43,504 nt of DNA, taken from assembly GCA_947164955.1 (NCBI GenBank), contig CAMUYT010000005.1, forward strand, positions 1 to 43,504, given 5' to 3'. This document shows positions 29,885 to 37,866 of the stretch, in pieces. Position 1 is the first letter of the stretch. Every line of letters starts with the position of its first letter. The notes under the pieces were generated by a model that made no database searches, was not told the origin of the DNA, and was given only the letters and a program-made list of their open reading frames with translations. Origin of the DNA: an uncultured Bacteroidales bacterium (GTDB taxonomy: Bacteria; Bacteroidota; Bacteroidia; Bacteroidales; F082). Made by a program: the position numbers and the translations under genes.

Positions 29885-31009
29885 ATGAAAATCGCTATCG
29901 TTTCGCAAGGCATTCCCACCAGTCGATATCCTCTCAACGGAGTTTTCGAGTTCGACCAAGCTAAGGCCCTCGCCAAGGCTGGCATCGAAGTTGCTCTTAT
30001 CGCCATCGACTTCAGGTCGGGGAAGTTCAAGAGGAAATATGGGCTTATGGAATATGAGTCCGAAGGCGTCAGCATATTCGAACTGTCGCTACCCATAGGT
30101 GTTTATCGCAGGGCGCTTCCGATACTCCAAATGCTTCTGCTCATCCCCTTCAAAGCCATGCTGAAAACATTTGGGAAGCCACAAATCGTCCATGCGCATT
30201 TCTATAGCATCGCTGCCATCGCCTGCAAGCTGAAAAAGAAATACGACATCCCCTTCATCGTCACAGAGCACAGCAGCAAACTCAACAAGCCCATCCAAGG
30301 CATTAGCAAACTTGACCAACGGCTGGCAAAAAAAGCCTACCGTTACTGCGACCAGCTGATTTGCGTTTCCAAAGCACTGAGCGACAACATTTTCAATAAC
30401 TTTGGCAAAAACAGTGTCATCATCCCCAATATGGTTGACGATTCGGTTTTCGAATGTCACGATGCCACTATAAGCACTGAGCCCTTCGTTTTCGTATCAG
30501 TCGGCAGCCTGAAACCCATCAAGTCTTTCGACAAATTGATTGACGCCTTTGCAAAGCTTAAAGGAGAGGCCAAGCTATTTATCATTGGCGACGGCACGGA
30601 AAGGCGAAAACTGACCAACCAGATTATTCAATTGGGATTGAAAGACCATGTGCATTTACTTGGCCAACTTGAGCGTTGCGTCATTAACCAAGTTTTCCAA
30701 AAGAGCCACGCTTTCGTGTTAGCCTCAAAAAGCGAAACCTTTGGCGTGAGCTATATCGAAGCAATGTATGCAGGACTTCCTGTCATCGCTACCCGTTGTG
30801 GAGGTCCAGAGTCTTTTGTCGACAAAAGCAACGGCCTCCTTGTCCCCGTCGATGATGAGCAAGCCCTCATTCAAGCCTTGGAGGATATGCGGCGGCACTA
30901 TACTGCCTTTGACCGATTGGGCATTTCACAGACCTGTCACAAACGCTTTTCACCAACTACCGTAGCCAACGAAATTATCAAAACATACCAATCAAAGCTA
31001 GGTTTTTAA
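29885..31009 (+). CDS. Glycosyltransferase family 4
   Basis: 374 residues. GT-B fold: KIAIVSQGIPTSRYPLNGVFEFDQAKALAKAG at the N-terminus, IVHAHFYSIAAIACKLKKKY and VTEHSSKLNK, then the linker VIIPNMVDDSVF. The C-terminal half has FVFVSVGSLKPIKSFDKLIDAFAKL, FIIGDGTERRKL and SHAFVLASKSETFGVSYIEAMYAGLPVIATRCGGPE (EX7E motif). It probably adds a sugar to the same surface glycan as LicD. It closes the cluster; a terminator follows. Confidence 0.93.
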   Translation: MKIAIVSQGIPTSRYPLNGVFEFDQAKALAKAGIEVALIAIDFRSGKFKRKYGLMEYESEGVSIFELSLPIGVYRRALPILQMLLLIPFKAMLKTFGKPQIVHAHFYSIAAIACKLKKKYDIPFIVTEHSSKLNKPIQGISKLDQRLAKKAYRYCDQLICVSKALSDNIFNNFGKNSVIIPNMVDDSVFECHDATISTEPFVFVSVGSLKPIKSFDKLIDAFAKLKGEAKLFIIGDGTERRKLTNQIIQLGLKDHVHLLGQLERCVINQVFQKSHAFVLASKSETFGVSYIEAMYAGLPVIATRCGGPESFVDKSNGLLVPVDDEQALIQALEDMRRHYTAFDRLGISQTCHKRFSPTTVANEIIKTYQSKLGF

Positions 31010-31018
31010 TAAAAAAAC

Positions 31019-31046
31019 AAAATCCTAGTATGGTGGATTTTTTTTT
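31019..31046 (+). terminator. Intrinsic terminator of the glycan cluster
   Basis: AAAATCC / GGATTTT stem with a nine-base loop and a T-run that leads directly into the next gene's -7 box. Confidence 0.75.
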
Positions 31047-31047
31047 A

Positions 31048-31055
31048 TACCTTTG
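31048..31055 (+). promoter_or_regulatory. -7 promoter box of the secreted-protein array
   Basis: TACCTTTG within TATACCTTTGCA, 21 nt before the ATG. The same 12-mer precedes the fourth gene of the array. Confidence 0.65.
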
Positions 31056-31076
31056 CAAGGTAAATCTATAGCCATC

Positions 31077-31688
31077 ATGAAACGAATTGTTTTCATACTT
31101 GCATTGGTTTGGTTAACATTGCCCTTGTTTTGCCAAACCGTCAACATCGGAGACATCCTATGTACCGATGGGAGCATCATTGCCCCAGAAGCCTATGCCT
31201 CATCGGGCAGAACAGCCAAAGGCATAGTCTTTTATGTGGACGAAACCAACCTACACGGATGGGCTGTGCACCTCCAATACCAAGGCTCCTTGCTTTGGAG
31301 TACCGAACGCCAGGACATTCCTGGCTTAAACAACTATTTCCGATTCCGTGAAGCGATTACCGATTTCGACGGTTACGAAAACACTAGAATCATCAGAGCA
31401 GCAGGCAATGCCGCAAGGTATCCTGCAGCATGGGCTGTCGATTTCGACAACGGATGGTATTTGCCTGCAGCTGGCCAGATACGCTACCTTTACGGCTATA
31501 TTCCCGAGCTCAACAACGCTATCGGTATTGTTGGTGGCGAGCCGTTTACCTTATCCGACAATTTGTGGCTATGGGCTTCTACGGAAGGTGGCCTTGAAGA
31601 CGCTTGGGACATCAACTACAACGGCGACGAAGGCCATAGCAAAAAAAACGACCACCGTTTTCGCGTTAGAGCAGTGATTAACTTCTAA
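31077..31688 (+). CDS. Small secreted FISUMP/DUF1566-like protein
   Basis: 203 residues from the ATG after the promoter; the track start lies inside the -7 box. A signal peptide (MKRIVFILALVWLTLPLFCQ) is followed by a single domain with VNIGDILCTDGSII, KGIVFYVDETNLHGWAVHLQ, YPAAWAVDFDNGWYLPAAGQIRYLYG, WASTE and the closing FRVRAVINF. This is the C-type-lectin/FGE-like module of the DUF1566/FISUMP kind. There is no T9SS sorting domain, so it probably stays in the periplasm or relies on a partner. First gene of the array. Confidence 0.87.
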   Translation: MKRIVFILALVWLTLPLFCQTVNIGDILCTDGSIIAPEAYASSGRTAKGIVFYVDETNLHGWAVHLQYQGSLLWSTERQDIPGLNNYFRFREAITDFDGYENTRIIRAAGNAARYPAAWAVDFDNGWYLPAAGQIRYLYGYIPELNNAIGIVGGEPFTLSDNLWLWASTEGGLEDAWDINYNGDEGHSKKNDHRFRVRAVINF

Positions 31689-31701
31689 TACAGATTGCAC
31701 C

Positions 31702-34700
31702 ATGAAACGAAACCTTATTTTAACCGCTTACCTACTGCTTGCAACCGCGTGTTCGCTGTGTGCCCAAACTTACAAAATCGGGGACCTCATCACCAACCCA
31801 GACGGTTCGAAAGGTATCGTTTTCTACGTGACTCCTGACCGTACCGATGGCTGGATGGTGGCCCTGAACGACCTGCCCGTCCGGAATTGGGGCAACACGA
31901 ATGACATCCCAACTCTTCAAAACATCAGCGACCTGAATGAGCGACTTCTTGAAACAGATGGTTACCACAACACTGATAATATCAGGCAGTTTCATGACCA
32001 ATTGGGCTACGATCCGAATACTTATGGCGCGGGCGTGGTGGATTTTCCCAACGAATGGTACATCCCTGCCACTGGGCAGCTGATGAAACTAATCAGTGCC
32101 TACAGCACCATCGAAACCAAAATCCTTCAAGCAGGAGGGACCAAGATGCTAACTCAGCCCTATTTCAGTAGTACCGAAGCACAGCCTGGTCAAGTTTGGG
32201 TTGTGCATTTCGGCAGTCCTTATAACGACGGCGGGGGCCGATTCGAAAACAAGCCTAAAGATGAGATATGCTACTTCAGGGCCGTGAGAAACATCAAATC
32301 GCAAACAACTCCCCTGCCTATCCCCTCCTTCCCCGACAATGTCATCGAAACCGATTGTAACCAACCGCTGGAAGGCAATCCATGGGACATTCATTTGCTT
32401 CACTCTAGCAACGAAGAAGATGTATCTTCCTACGCTCCAATTATGGTGGGCGACATTGACGGAAACGGAATGACCGACATCGTCGTGACGCAATACAACG
32501 GCAACAACTACCGAAGCCAACACATCTATGTCTACAACGGCTATGATTTGAGTTTACAGCATTCGTTTACAGTTCCCGACACCATTTACCTTTCCAACGG
32601 TCCCTATGCCATAGGCCGCTATCCCAAACCCGACGGCACGATGCAAGGTGCCATCTTCACCCACTGCTACGACAAGCGAATCAGGGCTTACGCTATCGAT
32701 GGCACCCTGCTGAACACTTCCGACCGTCCCACATCATGTCATGGTATGGTTTCACTTGCCGACTTCAACGGCGATGGCTACCCAGAGGTGTATGCGGGAA
32801 GTGACATCTTCGATGCCGCCACATTGAAATGGCTTTGTTCAGGCCCAGAAAACGGCAACAAAGGCTTGAGTCATAGAGGATCACCGCTTTACAGCTACGG
32901 AGCCTATCACCATACCTATTACGCCGTTTCGCTTGCATATAATGTTCTCGACGACGAACACCAAGAACTGATTTGCGGCAACACCATCTACAACGTAAAC
33001 ATTGTCAGCCGTACTAACCCAAACCTGAATTCCATTACCGTCAACAAAACAATTACGCCTCCCACTGGGTTCACACCAGATGGACATGTGTGCTTTGCCG
33101 ATTTCGACCTTGACGGCGAAACTGAGATTCTTGTCAACCGATGCAACACCAACGATCAAATCGTTGACGACAACTATTTCTATGCCTATAAGCCTTCAAA
33201 CGGACAGATTTTGTTCCAAAAGGCTCATCTTTGCGCCAGCACAAGTTTCGTTTTCATAGGCAACATCGACAGCGAGCCTCATCCCGAGATCGTCTTCCTT
33301 GAAAACCAACCCAATGGGCAAAGCGAAAAGATATTCTGTTGGCGCTATACGACCCAAAGCGGATTGGAGACCATTTGGTCGCAATACCACGACGACAAGT
33401 CGGGCATGACCGCAATGACCCTGTTCGACTTCAACCAAGACAATATCATGGAGCTCGTTTACAGAGACAATTACAACTTGCGCATCATCAACGCCAGTGG
33501 CAAAAGCCACATCACAGGCAACGATACCATTAGACCTTATAATATCTTCACCCGAACAATCAGGGCTGGGACCGGCATTGAATACCCCGTGGTGGCAGAT
33601 GTGAATGGCGATGGCGTAGCCGAAATTGTGGTCACAGGCATGCTCGACCAGACTTCCTCCGCCGACATTGGATATGGTGGCATTTACTTGTTCGGCAGTC
33701 CCGGCAACTGGGCAGCAGCGCGACCTGTGTGGAACCAATACATGTACCACGTCACCAACGTCAACGAAGACCTGACCCTCCCGACCTATTGCTTCGACAA
33801 GGCGACAGTCTTCACCGCCCCCGACGGCACCGTGCGCCGACCTTACAACAACTTCCTGCAGCAGGCTGGCTACATCAACCAATACGGAGAGCCATACAAT
33901 CCTGGTGGCATCATAGAGGCCGACATCTTTGGCTCGGGTTGCGTTTCCTTCACTTTCCACGATTCCACCTACTACCAAAGCGGCATCTACGACCAACTTG
34001 TGGAAACCTCGGCTGACTGCGACACGCTCTACCACGTCAACGTCAGCATTGGCGGAACCGTCACCCACGAGTTCTCGGACGTGTTCTGCGGTCAATATAT
34101 CTGGAACGACACCGTCTATCACGAGCCTGGCGACTACACCCAGCATTTCGTCGCACCCGCAGGCTGCGACAGCATCGTCACACTCCACCTTTCCTTAGCC
34201 GAAATGCCTGCCGTTCCCAACATCAACGGACCTCAGGAAGTCTACGTCTCGACCGACATGGTGTTAGGCGAGTATCTCTATTCCCTCCTCAACGCCGACC
34301 CGACGCTCCAATACGATTGGGAACTCGTTGGCGCCGACTGGGTTATGCACCCCGACGGATCGCAATGCTCACTCCTCGTCACCACACCTGGCACTGCCAC
34401 CCTCAAGGTCAAGGCGTGGAACGACTGCGGCTTCAGCGAGCAGGAAATCATCATCCATGCAGGGTTCCACGACGTGGACGAACATGACGCGGTCCGCGTA
34501 AGGCTTTACCCTAACCCTGCCAAAGACAAAGTCTATGTTGAAGCCGAAGGAATCGTTAGCGTCAGGTTTTACGATTTGCAGGGCCGATATGTCTTCGAGG
34601 TATCGGAAAAGCACGACCAAAAGGTCGAAATCAATTTGCAAAACCTCTCATCAAAGCTTTATGTCGTCGAGGTCGTCACCAACCAAGGCGTAGCTAGAGC

Positions 34701-34725
34701 CAAACTTAACATTGAAACGCCATGA
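31702..34725 (+). CDS. Large secreted protein: DUF1566-like, FG-GAP repeats, T9SS sorting domain
   Basis: 1007 residues. Signal peptide (to about 22, ending LCAQ). A DUF1566/FISUMP-like domain (about 24-200) has GIVFYVTPDRTDGWMVALND and FPNEWYIPATGQLMKL. FG-GAP/VCBS-type blades (about 210-710) carry Ca-binding loops GDIDGNGMTD, ADFNGDGYPEVYAG, ADFDLDGETEI and ADVNGDGVAEI. Next comes a repeat with CGQYIWNDTVY...GCDSIVTLHL, then a PKD-like stretch, and a T9SS type A sorting domain (VRLYPNPAKDKVYVEAEG). It is probably a surface adhesin. Residues about 736-910 are encoded by DNA identical to its neighbour. The 3' end overlaps the next start (ATGA). Confidence 0.93.
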   Translation: MKRNLILTAYLLLATACSLCAQTYKIGDLITNPDGSKGIVFYVTPDRTDGWMVALNDLPVRNWGNTNDIPTLQNISDLNERLLETDGYHNTDNIRQFHDQLGYDPNTYGAGVVDFPNEWYIPATGQLMKLISAYSTIETKILQAGGTKMLTQPYFSSTEAQPGQVWVVHFGSPYNDGGGRFENKPKDEICYFRAVRNIKSQTTPLPIPSFPDNVIETDCNQPLEGNPWDIHLLHSSNEEDVSSYAPIMVGDIDGNGMTDIVVTQYNGNNYRSQHIYVYNGYDLSLQHSFTVPDTIYLSNGPYAIGRYPKPDGTMQGAIFTHCYDKRIRAYAIDGTLLNTSDRPTSCHGMVSLADFNGDGYPEVYAGSDIFDAATLKWLCSGPENGNKGLSHRGSPLYSYGAYHHTYYAVSLAYNVLDDEHQELICGNTIYNVNIVSRTNPNLNSITVNKTITPPTGFTPDGHVCFADFDLDGETEILVNRCNTNDQIVDDNYFYAYKPSNGQILFQKAHLCASTSFVFIGNIDSEPHPEIVFLENQPNGQSEKIFCWRYTTQSGLETIWSQYHDDKSGMTAMTLFDFNQDNIMELVYRDNYNLRIINASGKSHITGNDTIRPYNIFTRTIRAGTGIEYPVVADVNGDGVAEIVVTGMLDQTSSADIGYGGIYLFGSPGNWAAARPVWNQYMYHVTNVNEDLTLPTYCFDKATVFTAPDGTVRRPYNNFLQQAGYINQYGEPYNPGGIIEADIFGSGCVSFTFHDSTYYQSGIYDQLVETSADCDTLYHVNVSIGGTVTHEFSDVFCGQYIWNDTVYHEPGDYTQHFVAPAGCDSIVTLHLSLAEMPAVPNINGPQEVYVSTDMVLGEYLYSLLNADPTLQYDWELVGADWVMHPDGSQCSLLVTTPGTATLKVKAWNDCGFSEQEIIIHAGFHDVDEHDAVRVRLYPNPAKDKVYVEAEGIVSVRFYDLQGRYVFEVSEKHDQKVEINLQNLSSKLYVVEVVTNQGVARAKLNIETP
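33907..34430 (+). repeat. 524-bp exact direct repeat, copy 1
   Basis: Identical base for base, as far as can be read, to copy 2, which lies 2441 bp downstream in the paralogous gene. The flanks on both sides differ at many synonymous sites. It spans the Cys-Asp-Ser-Ile-type repeat and the PKD-like region. Confidence 0.95.
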
Positions 34726-37163
34726 AAACACGGACTTCTTTTATCATATTGTCCATTTTCCAAGGGCTTTTCCTATGGCCATTATGCGGTTGGGGTCAAT
34801 CTTTCCCCGACAATATCATCGAAACCGATTGTAACCAGCTCATTGAAGGCAACGACTGGAACGTGGAATTGCTCTACTCGACACAAAACGAAGACATTGC
34901 CTCGTATGCGCCCCTCGTGGCAGGCGACATTGACGGAAACGGCGTCGTGGACATTTTGATTTCGCACTTCAACGGCAACAACTACCGCACCAACACCCTT
35001 GACATCTACAGTGGGGCCGACCTTTCGCTGCAATACAGGTTCAACATTCAAGACTCCATCTACAACACCACGGGCAACTACGCAATTTGCCGGTATCCCA
35101 AGCCCGATGGCTCGCTACAAGGGGCCATTTTCGTCCACAGCTACGACAGGAAGATACGTTCCTATTCCATTGATGGAACACTGCTTAACGTTTCCGACCG
35201 CGCCACCACTTGCGAAGGCATGGTGTCGTTTGCCGACTTCAACGGTGACGGCTACCCAGAGGTGTATTCGGGAAGCGACATCTTCGACGCTGCCACGCTG
35301 AAATGGCTTTGCTCCGGCCCCCAAAATGGAAACAAAGGTGAGAGTTACAGAGGCTCAGCCCCCGGTGTAGTCAACAGCCACCGCTGCTATTACGCCATGT
35401 CGTTGGCCAGCAATGTGTTAGGCGATGCAAGGCAAGAACTGATTTGCGGCAATACCATCTACGACGTGAGCATCGTCAGCCGCACCAATCCCGCCTCGAA
35501 TTCCATCAATGTCAACAAAACCATTACACCGCCTAGCGGATACTCGCCCGACGGCCATGTCAGCCTCGCCGATTTCGACCTTGACGGGGAATGTGAGGTG
35601 CTTGTCACCCGCAACGACACCGACGACCACACCATCAGCGACGTCTATTTCTACGCCTACAAGCCCTCAAGCGGACAAATCACTTTCCAAAAAACCGTCC
35701 ACAGCCTTTGCACAGGCTATCCCCTCATCGGTAACATCGACAACGACCCGCACCCCGAAATCGTCTTCCTCGAAAAGCAAGAGTCGTGGAACCCCATGTA
35801 TATCTATTGCTGGCGCTACACAACGCAAACCGGGTTTTCGACGGTGTGGCAATACCATCATAGCGATGCATCGGGACAAACGGGTATCACCTTGTTCGAC
35901 TTCAACCAAGACGACATCATGGAAATCGTTTACCGCGACAGCGACAACCTGCGCATCATCAACGGCAACACCCACTCGCCCCACAACCTTTTCTCACGCA
36001 GGATGGCCGCTGGAACAGGCTGCGAATATCCCATCGTTGCTGACATCAACGGTGACGGCCATGCCGAAATCGTCGCCACAGGCTTGCTCGACCAATCGGC
36101 CAACCTCCCTGGCTATGGCGCTATACACGTCTTCGGCAATCCAGGCAACTGGTCGCCGGCACGTCCTGTCTGGAACCAATACATGTACCACGTCACCAAT
36201 GTCAATGAAGACCTGACCATCCCGACCTATTGTTTCAACAAGGCCACCGTCTTCACCGCTCCCGATGGCACGGTAAGGAGGCCCTACAACAACTTCCTCC
36301 AACAAGCCTACTACATCAATCAATATGGAGAGCCGTATAATCCTGGCGGCATCATAGAGGCCGACATCTTTGGCTCGGGTTGCGTTTCCTTCACTTTCCA
36401 CGATTCCACCTACTACCAAAGCGGCATCTACGACCAACTTGTGGAAACCTCGGCTGACTGCGACACGCTCTACCACGTCAACGTCAGCATTGGCGGAACC
36501 GTCACCCACGAGTTCTCGGACGTGTTCTGCGGTCAATATATCTGGAACGACACCGTCTATCACGAGCCTGGCGACTACACCCAGCATTTCGTCGCACCCG
36601 CAGGCTGCGACAGCATCGTCACACTCCACCTTTCCTTAGCCGAAATGCCTGCCGTTCCCAACATCAACGGACCTCAGGAAGTCTACGTCTCGACCGACAT
36701 GGTGTTAGGCGAGTATCTCTATTCCCTCCTCAACGCCGACCCGACGCTCCAATACGATTGGGAACTCGTTGGCGCCGACTGGGTTATGCACCCCGACGGA
36801 TCGCAATGCTCACTCCTCGTCACCACACCTGGCACTGCCACCCTCAAGGTCAAGGCGTGGAACGACTGCGGGGTCAGCGAGCAGGAAATCATCATCCATG
36901 CGGGGTTCCACGACGTGGATGAAATGCAGACCATCCCTGTGAACATATACCCCAACCCTGCCAAGGACAAGGTCATTATCGAATCGGAAAACATGCTGAA
37001 AATCAAGTTGATTGACATTCATGGACAAGTTTTGGCTGACATAGATTGTAGTGACCGCAACGCATCTTCACTTGATATAGCAAACTATGCTTCAGGGATT
37101 TATATCATTGAAATTGTCACTGAACGAGGCACAGCGAGGAAAAAAATCGATGTTCGGCAGTAA
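34722..37163 (+). CDS. Large secreted protein: FG-GAP repeats and T9SS sorting domain (paralog)
   Basis: 813 residues. Signal peptide (about 1-26, ending GWGQ). It lacks the N-terminal DUF1566-like domain of the upstream paralog and starts directly with SFPDNIIETDCNQLIEG. FG-GAP-like loops are GDIDGNGVVDI, ADFNGDGYPEVYSG, ADFDLDGECEVL and ADINGDGHAEIVA. A region encoded by the 524-bp repeat follows (about 543-717), then a type A sorting domain with VNIYPNPAKDKVIIESE, LIDIHGQVL and YASGIYIIEI. Start and upstream stop overlap (ATGA), so both are co-translated. Confidence 0.93.
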   Translation: MKTRTSFIILSIFQGLFLWPLCGWGQSFPDNIIETDCNQLIEGNDWNVELLYSTQNEDIASYAPLVAGDIDGNGVVDILISHFNGNNYRTNTLDIYSGADLSLQYRFNIQDSIYNTTGNYAICRYPKPDGSLQGAIFVHSYDRKIRSYSIDGTLLNVSDRATTCEGMVSFADFNGDGYPEVYSGSDIFDAATLKWLCSGPQNGNKGESYRGSAPGVVNSHRCYYAMSLASNVLGDARQELICGNTIYDVSIVSRTNPASNSINVNKTITPPSGYSPDGHVSLADFDLDGECEVLVTRNDTDDHTISDVYFYAYKPSSGQITFQKTVHSLCTGYPLIGNIDNDPHPEIVFLEKQESWNPMYIYCWRYTTQTGFSTVWQYHHSDASGQTGITLFDFNQDDIMEIVYRDSDNLRIINGNTHSPHNLFSRRMAAGTGCEYPIVADINGDGHAEIVATGLLDQSANLPGYGAIHVFGNPGNWSPARPVWNQYMYHVTNVNEDLTIPTYCFNKATVFTAPDGTVRRPYNNFLQQAYYINQYGEPYNPGGIIEADIFGSGCVSFTFHDSTYYQSGIYDQLVETSADCDTLYHVNVSIGGTVTHEFSDVFCGQYIWNDTVYHEPGDYTQHFVAPAGCDSIVTLHLSLAEMPAVPNINGPQEVYVSTDMVLGEYLYSLLNADPTLQYDWELVGADWVMHPDGSQCSLLVTTPGTATLKVKAWNDCGVSEQEIIIHAGFHDVDEMQTIPVNIYPNPAKDKVIIESENMLKIKLIDIHGQVLADIDCSDRNASSLDIANYASGIYIIEIVTERGTARKKIDVRQ
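36348..36871 (+). repeat. 524-bp exact direct repeat, copy 2
   Basis: Copy in the 813-residue paralog; see copy 1. The first difference after the block is CT versus GG, changing Phe to Val, and identity decays within about 60 bp. Confidence 0.95.
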
Positions 37164-37178
37164 AGTTCAAAAAAAGTA

Positions 37179-37186
37179 TACCTTTG
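37179..37186 (+). promoter_or_regulatory. -7 box of the second half of the array
   Basis: TACCTTTG within TATACCTTTGCA, 33 nt before the ATG; same 12-mer as before the first gene of the array. Confidence 0.6.
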
Positions 37187-37219
37187 CACATTGAAACGGA
37201 AAAACAAACTCTATTCACC

Positions 37220-37855
37220 ATGAGAAAAAAACTATTGCTTTCAGCGTTTGCCATCATCTCCATTGTTGGCTTCGGACAGAATGTCCGCGTCGGCGACATC
37301 CTGTGCGTTCAAGGGACCGATACCATCATTGTATCCCCCAACGACTACAACGGAGGTGGCATCGGGGTGGTCTTCTACGTCGACGAGACTGGTCGTCATG
37401 GATGGGTGCTCCATCCTGACATACAAACCCAGCAAATATGCTGGTCAAACTACAACGAACTCCCCTGGGGCCTGACCGGTTGGCTTTCCCAACGCGAAGC
37501 CATCTACGACCTTGATGGCTACGACAACACAGGATTCCTGCGGTCGGCATCAGAATACGACCACAACAGATATCCGGGTGCCTGGGCTGTCGATTTCGAG
37601 CATGGCTGGTATTGGCCTTCAATCGGGCAGCTCAACATCCTATACGGCAGTATCCCCATCATCAACAACTCCCTGAAGCTGATTGATGGCTTACAGATAC
37701 AAGGCAAATGGTTCTACTGGTCTTCATCAGTATACGGTTACGACAACGACTGTGCCCTTTATCTGGGATATGACGGTCGATTAGGTGCCATCGTCAAAAC
37801 CAGAACAGACCTGAACGGAATCCCTATGAGTATCCGCAGCATCAGAAACTTCTAA
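37220..37855 (+). CDS. Small secreted FISUMP/DUF1566-like protein (paralog)
   Basis: 211 residues from MRKKLLLSAFAII; the track start is a TTG in the promoter. Signal peptide to GFGQ, then VRVGDILCVQGTDTII, IGVVFYVDETGRHGWVLHPD, YPGAWAVDFEHGWYWPSIGQLNILYG, FYWSSS and the closing SIRSIRNF. It is a paralog of the first gene of the array, with the same order of motifs. It has no sorting domain. It has its own promoter, and the gap to the next gene is 11 nt. Confidence 0.87.
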   Translation: MRKKLLLSAFAIISIVGFGQNVRVGDILCVQGTDTIIVSPNDYNGGGIGVVFYVDETGRHGWVLHPDIQTQQICWSNYNELPWGLTGWLSQREAIYDLDGYDNTGFLRSASEYDHNRYPGAWAVDFEHGWYWPSIGQLNILYGSIPIINNSLKLIDGLQIQGKWFYWSSSVYGYDNDCALYLGYDGRLGAIVKTRTDLNGIPMSIRSIRNF

Positions 37856-37866
37856 ATCATCAAGCC

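Noticed and set aside
33196-34188. 330-residue ORF on the minus strand, recurring in part at 35994-36629
   Set aside because: It is a shadow of the FG-GAP genes. It recurs only because the underlying DNA is the 524-bp repeat.
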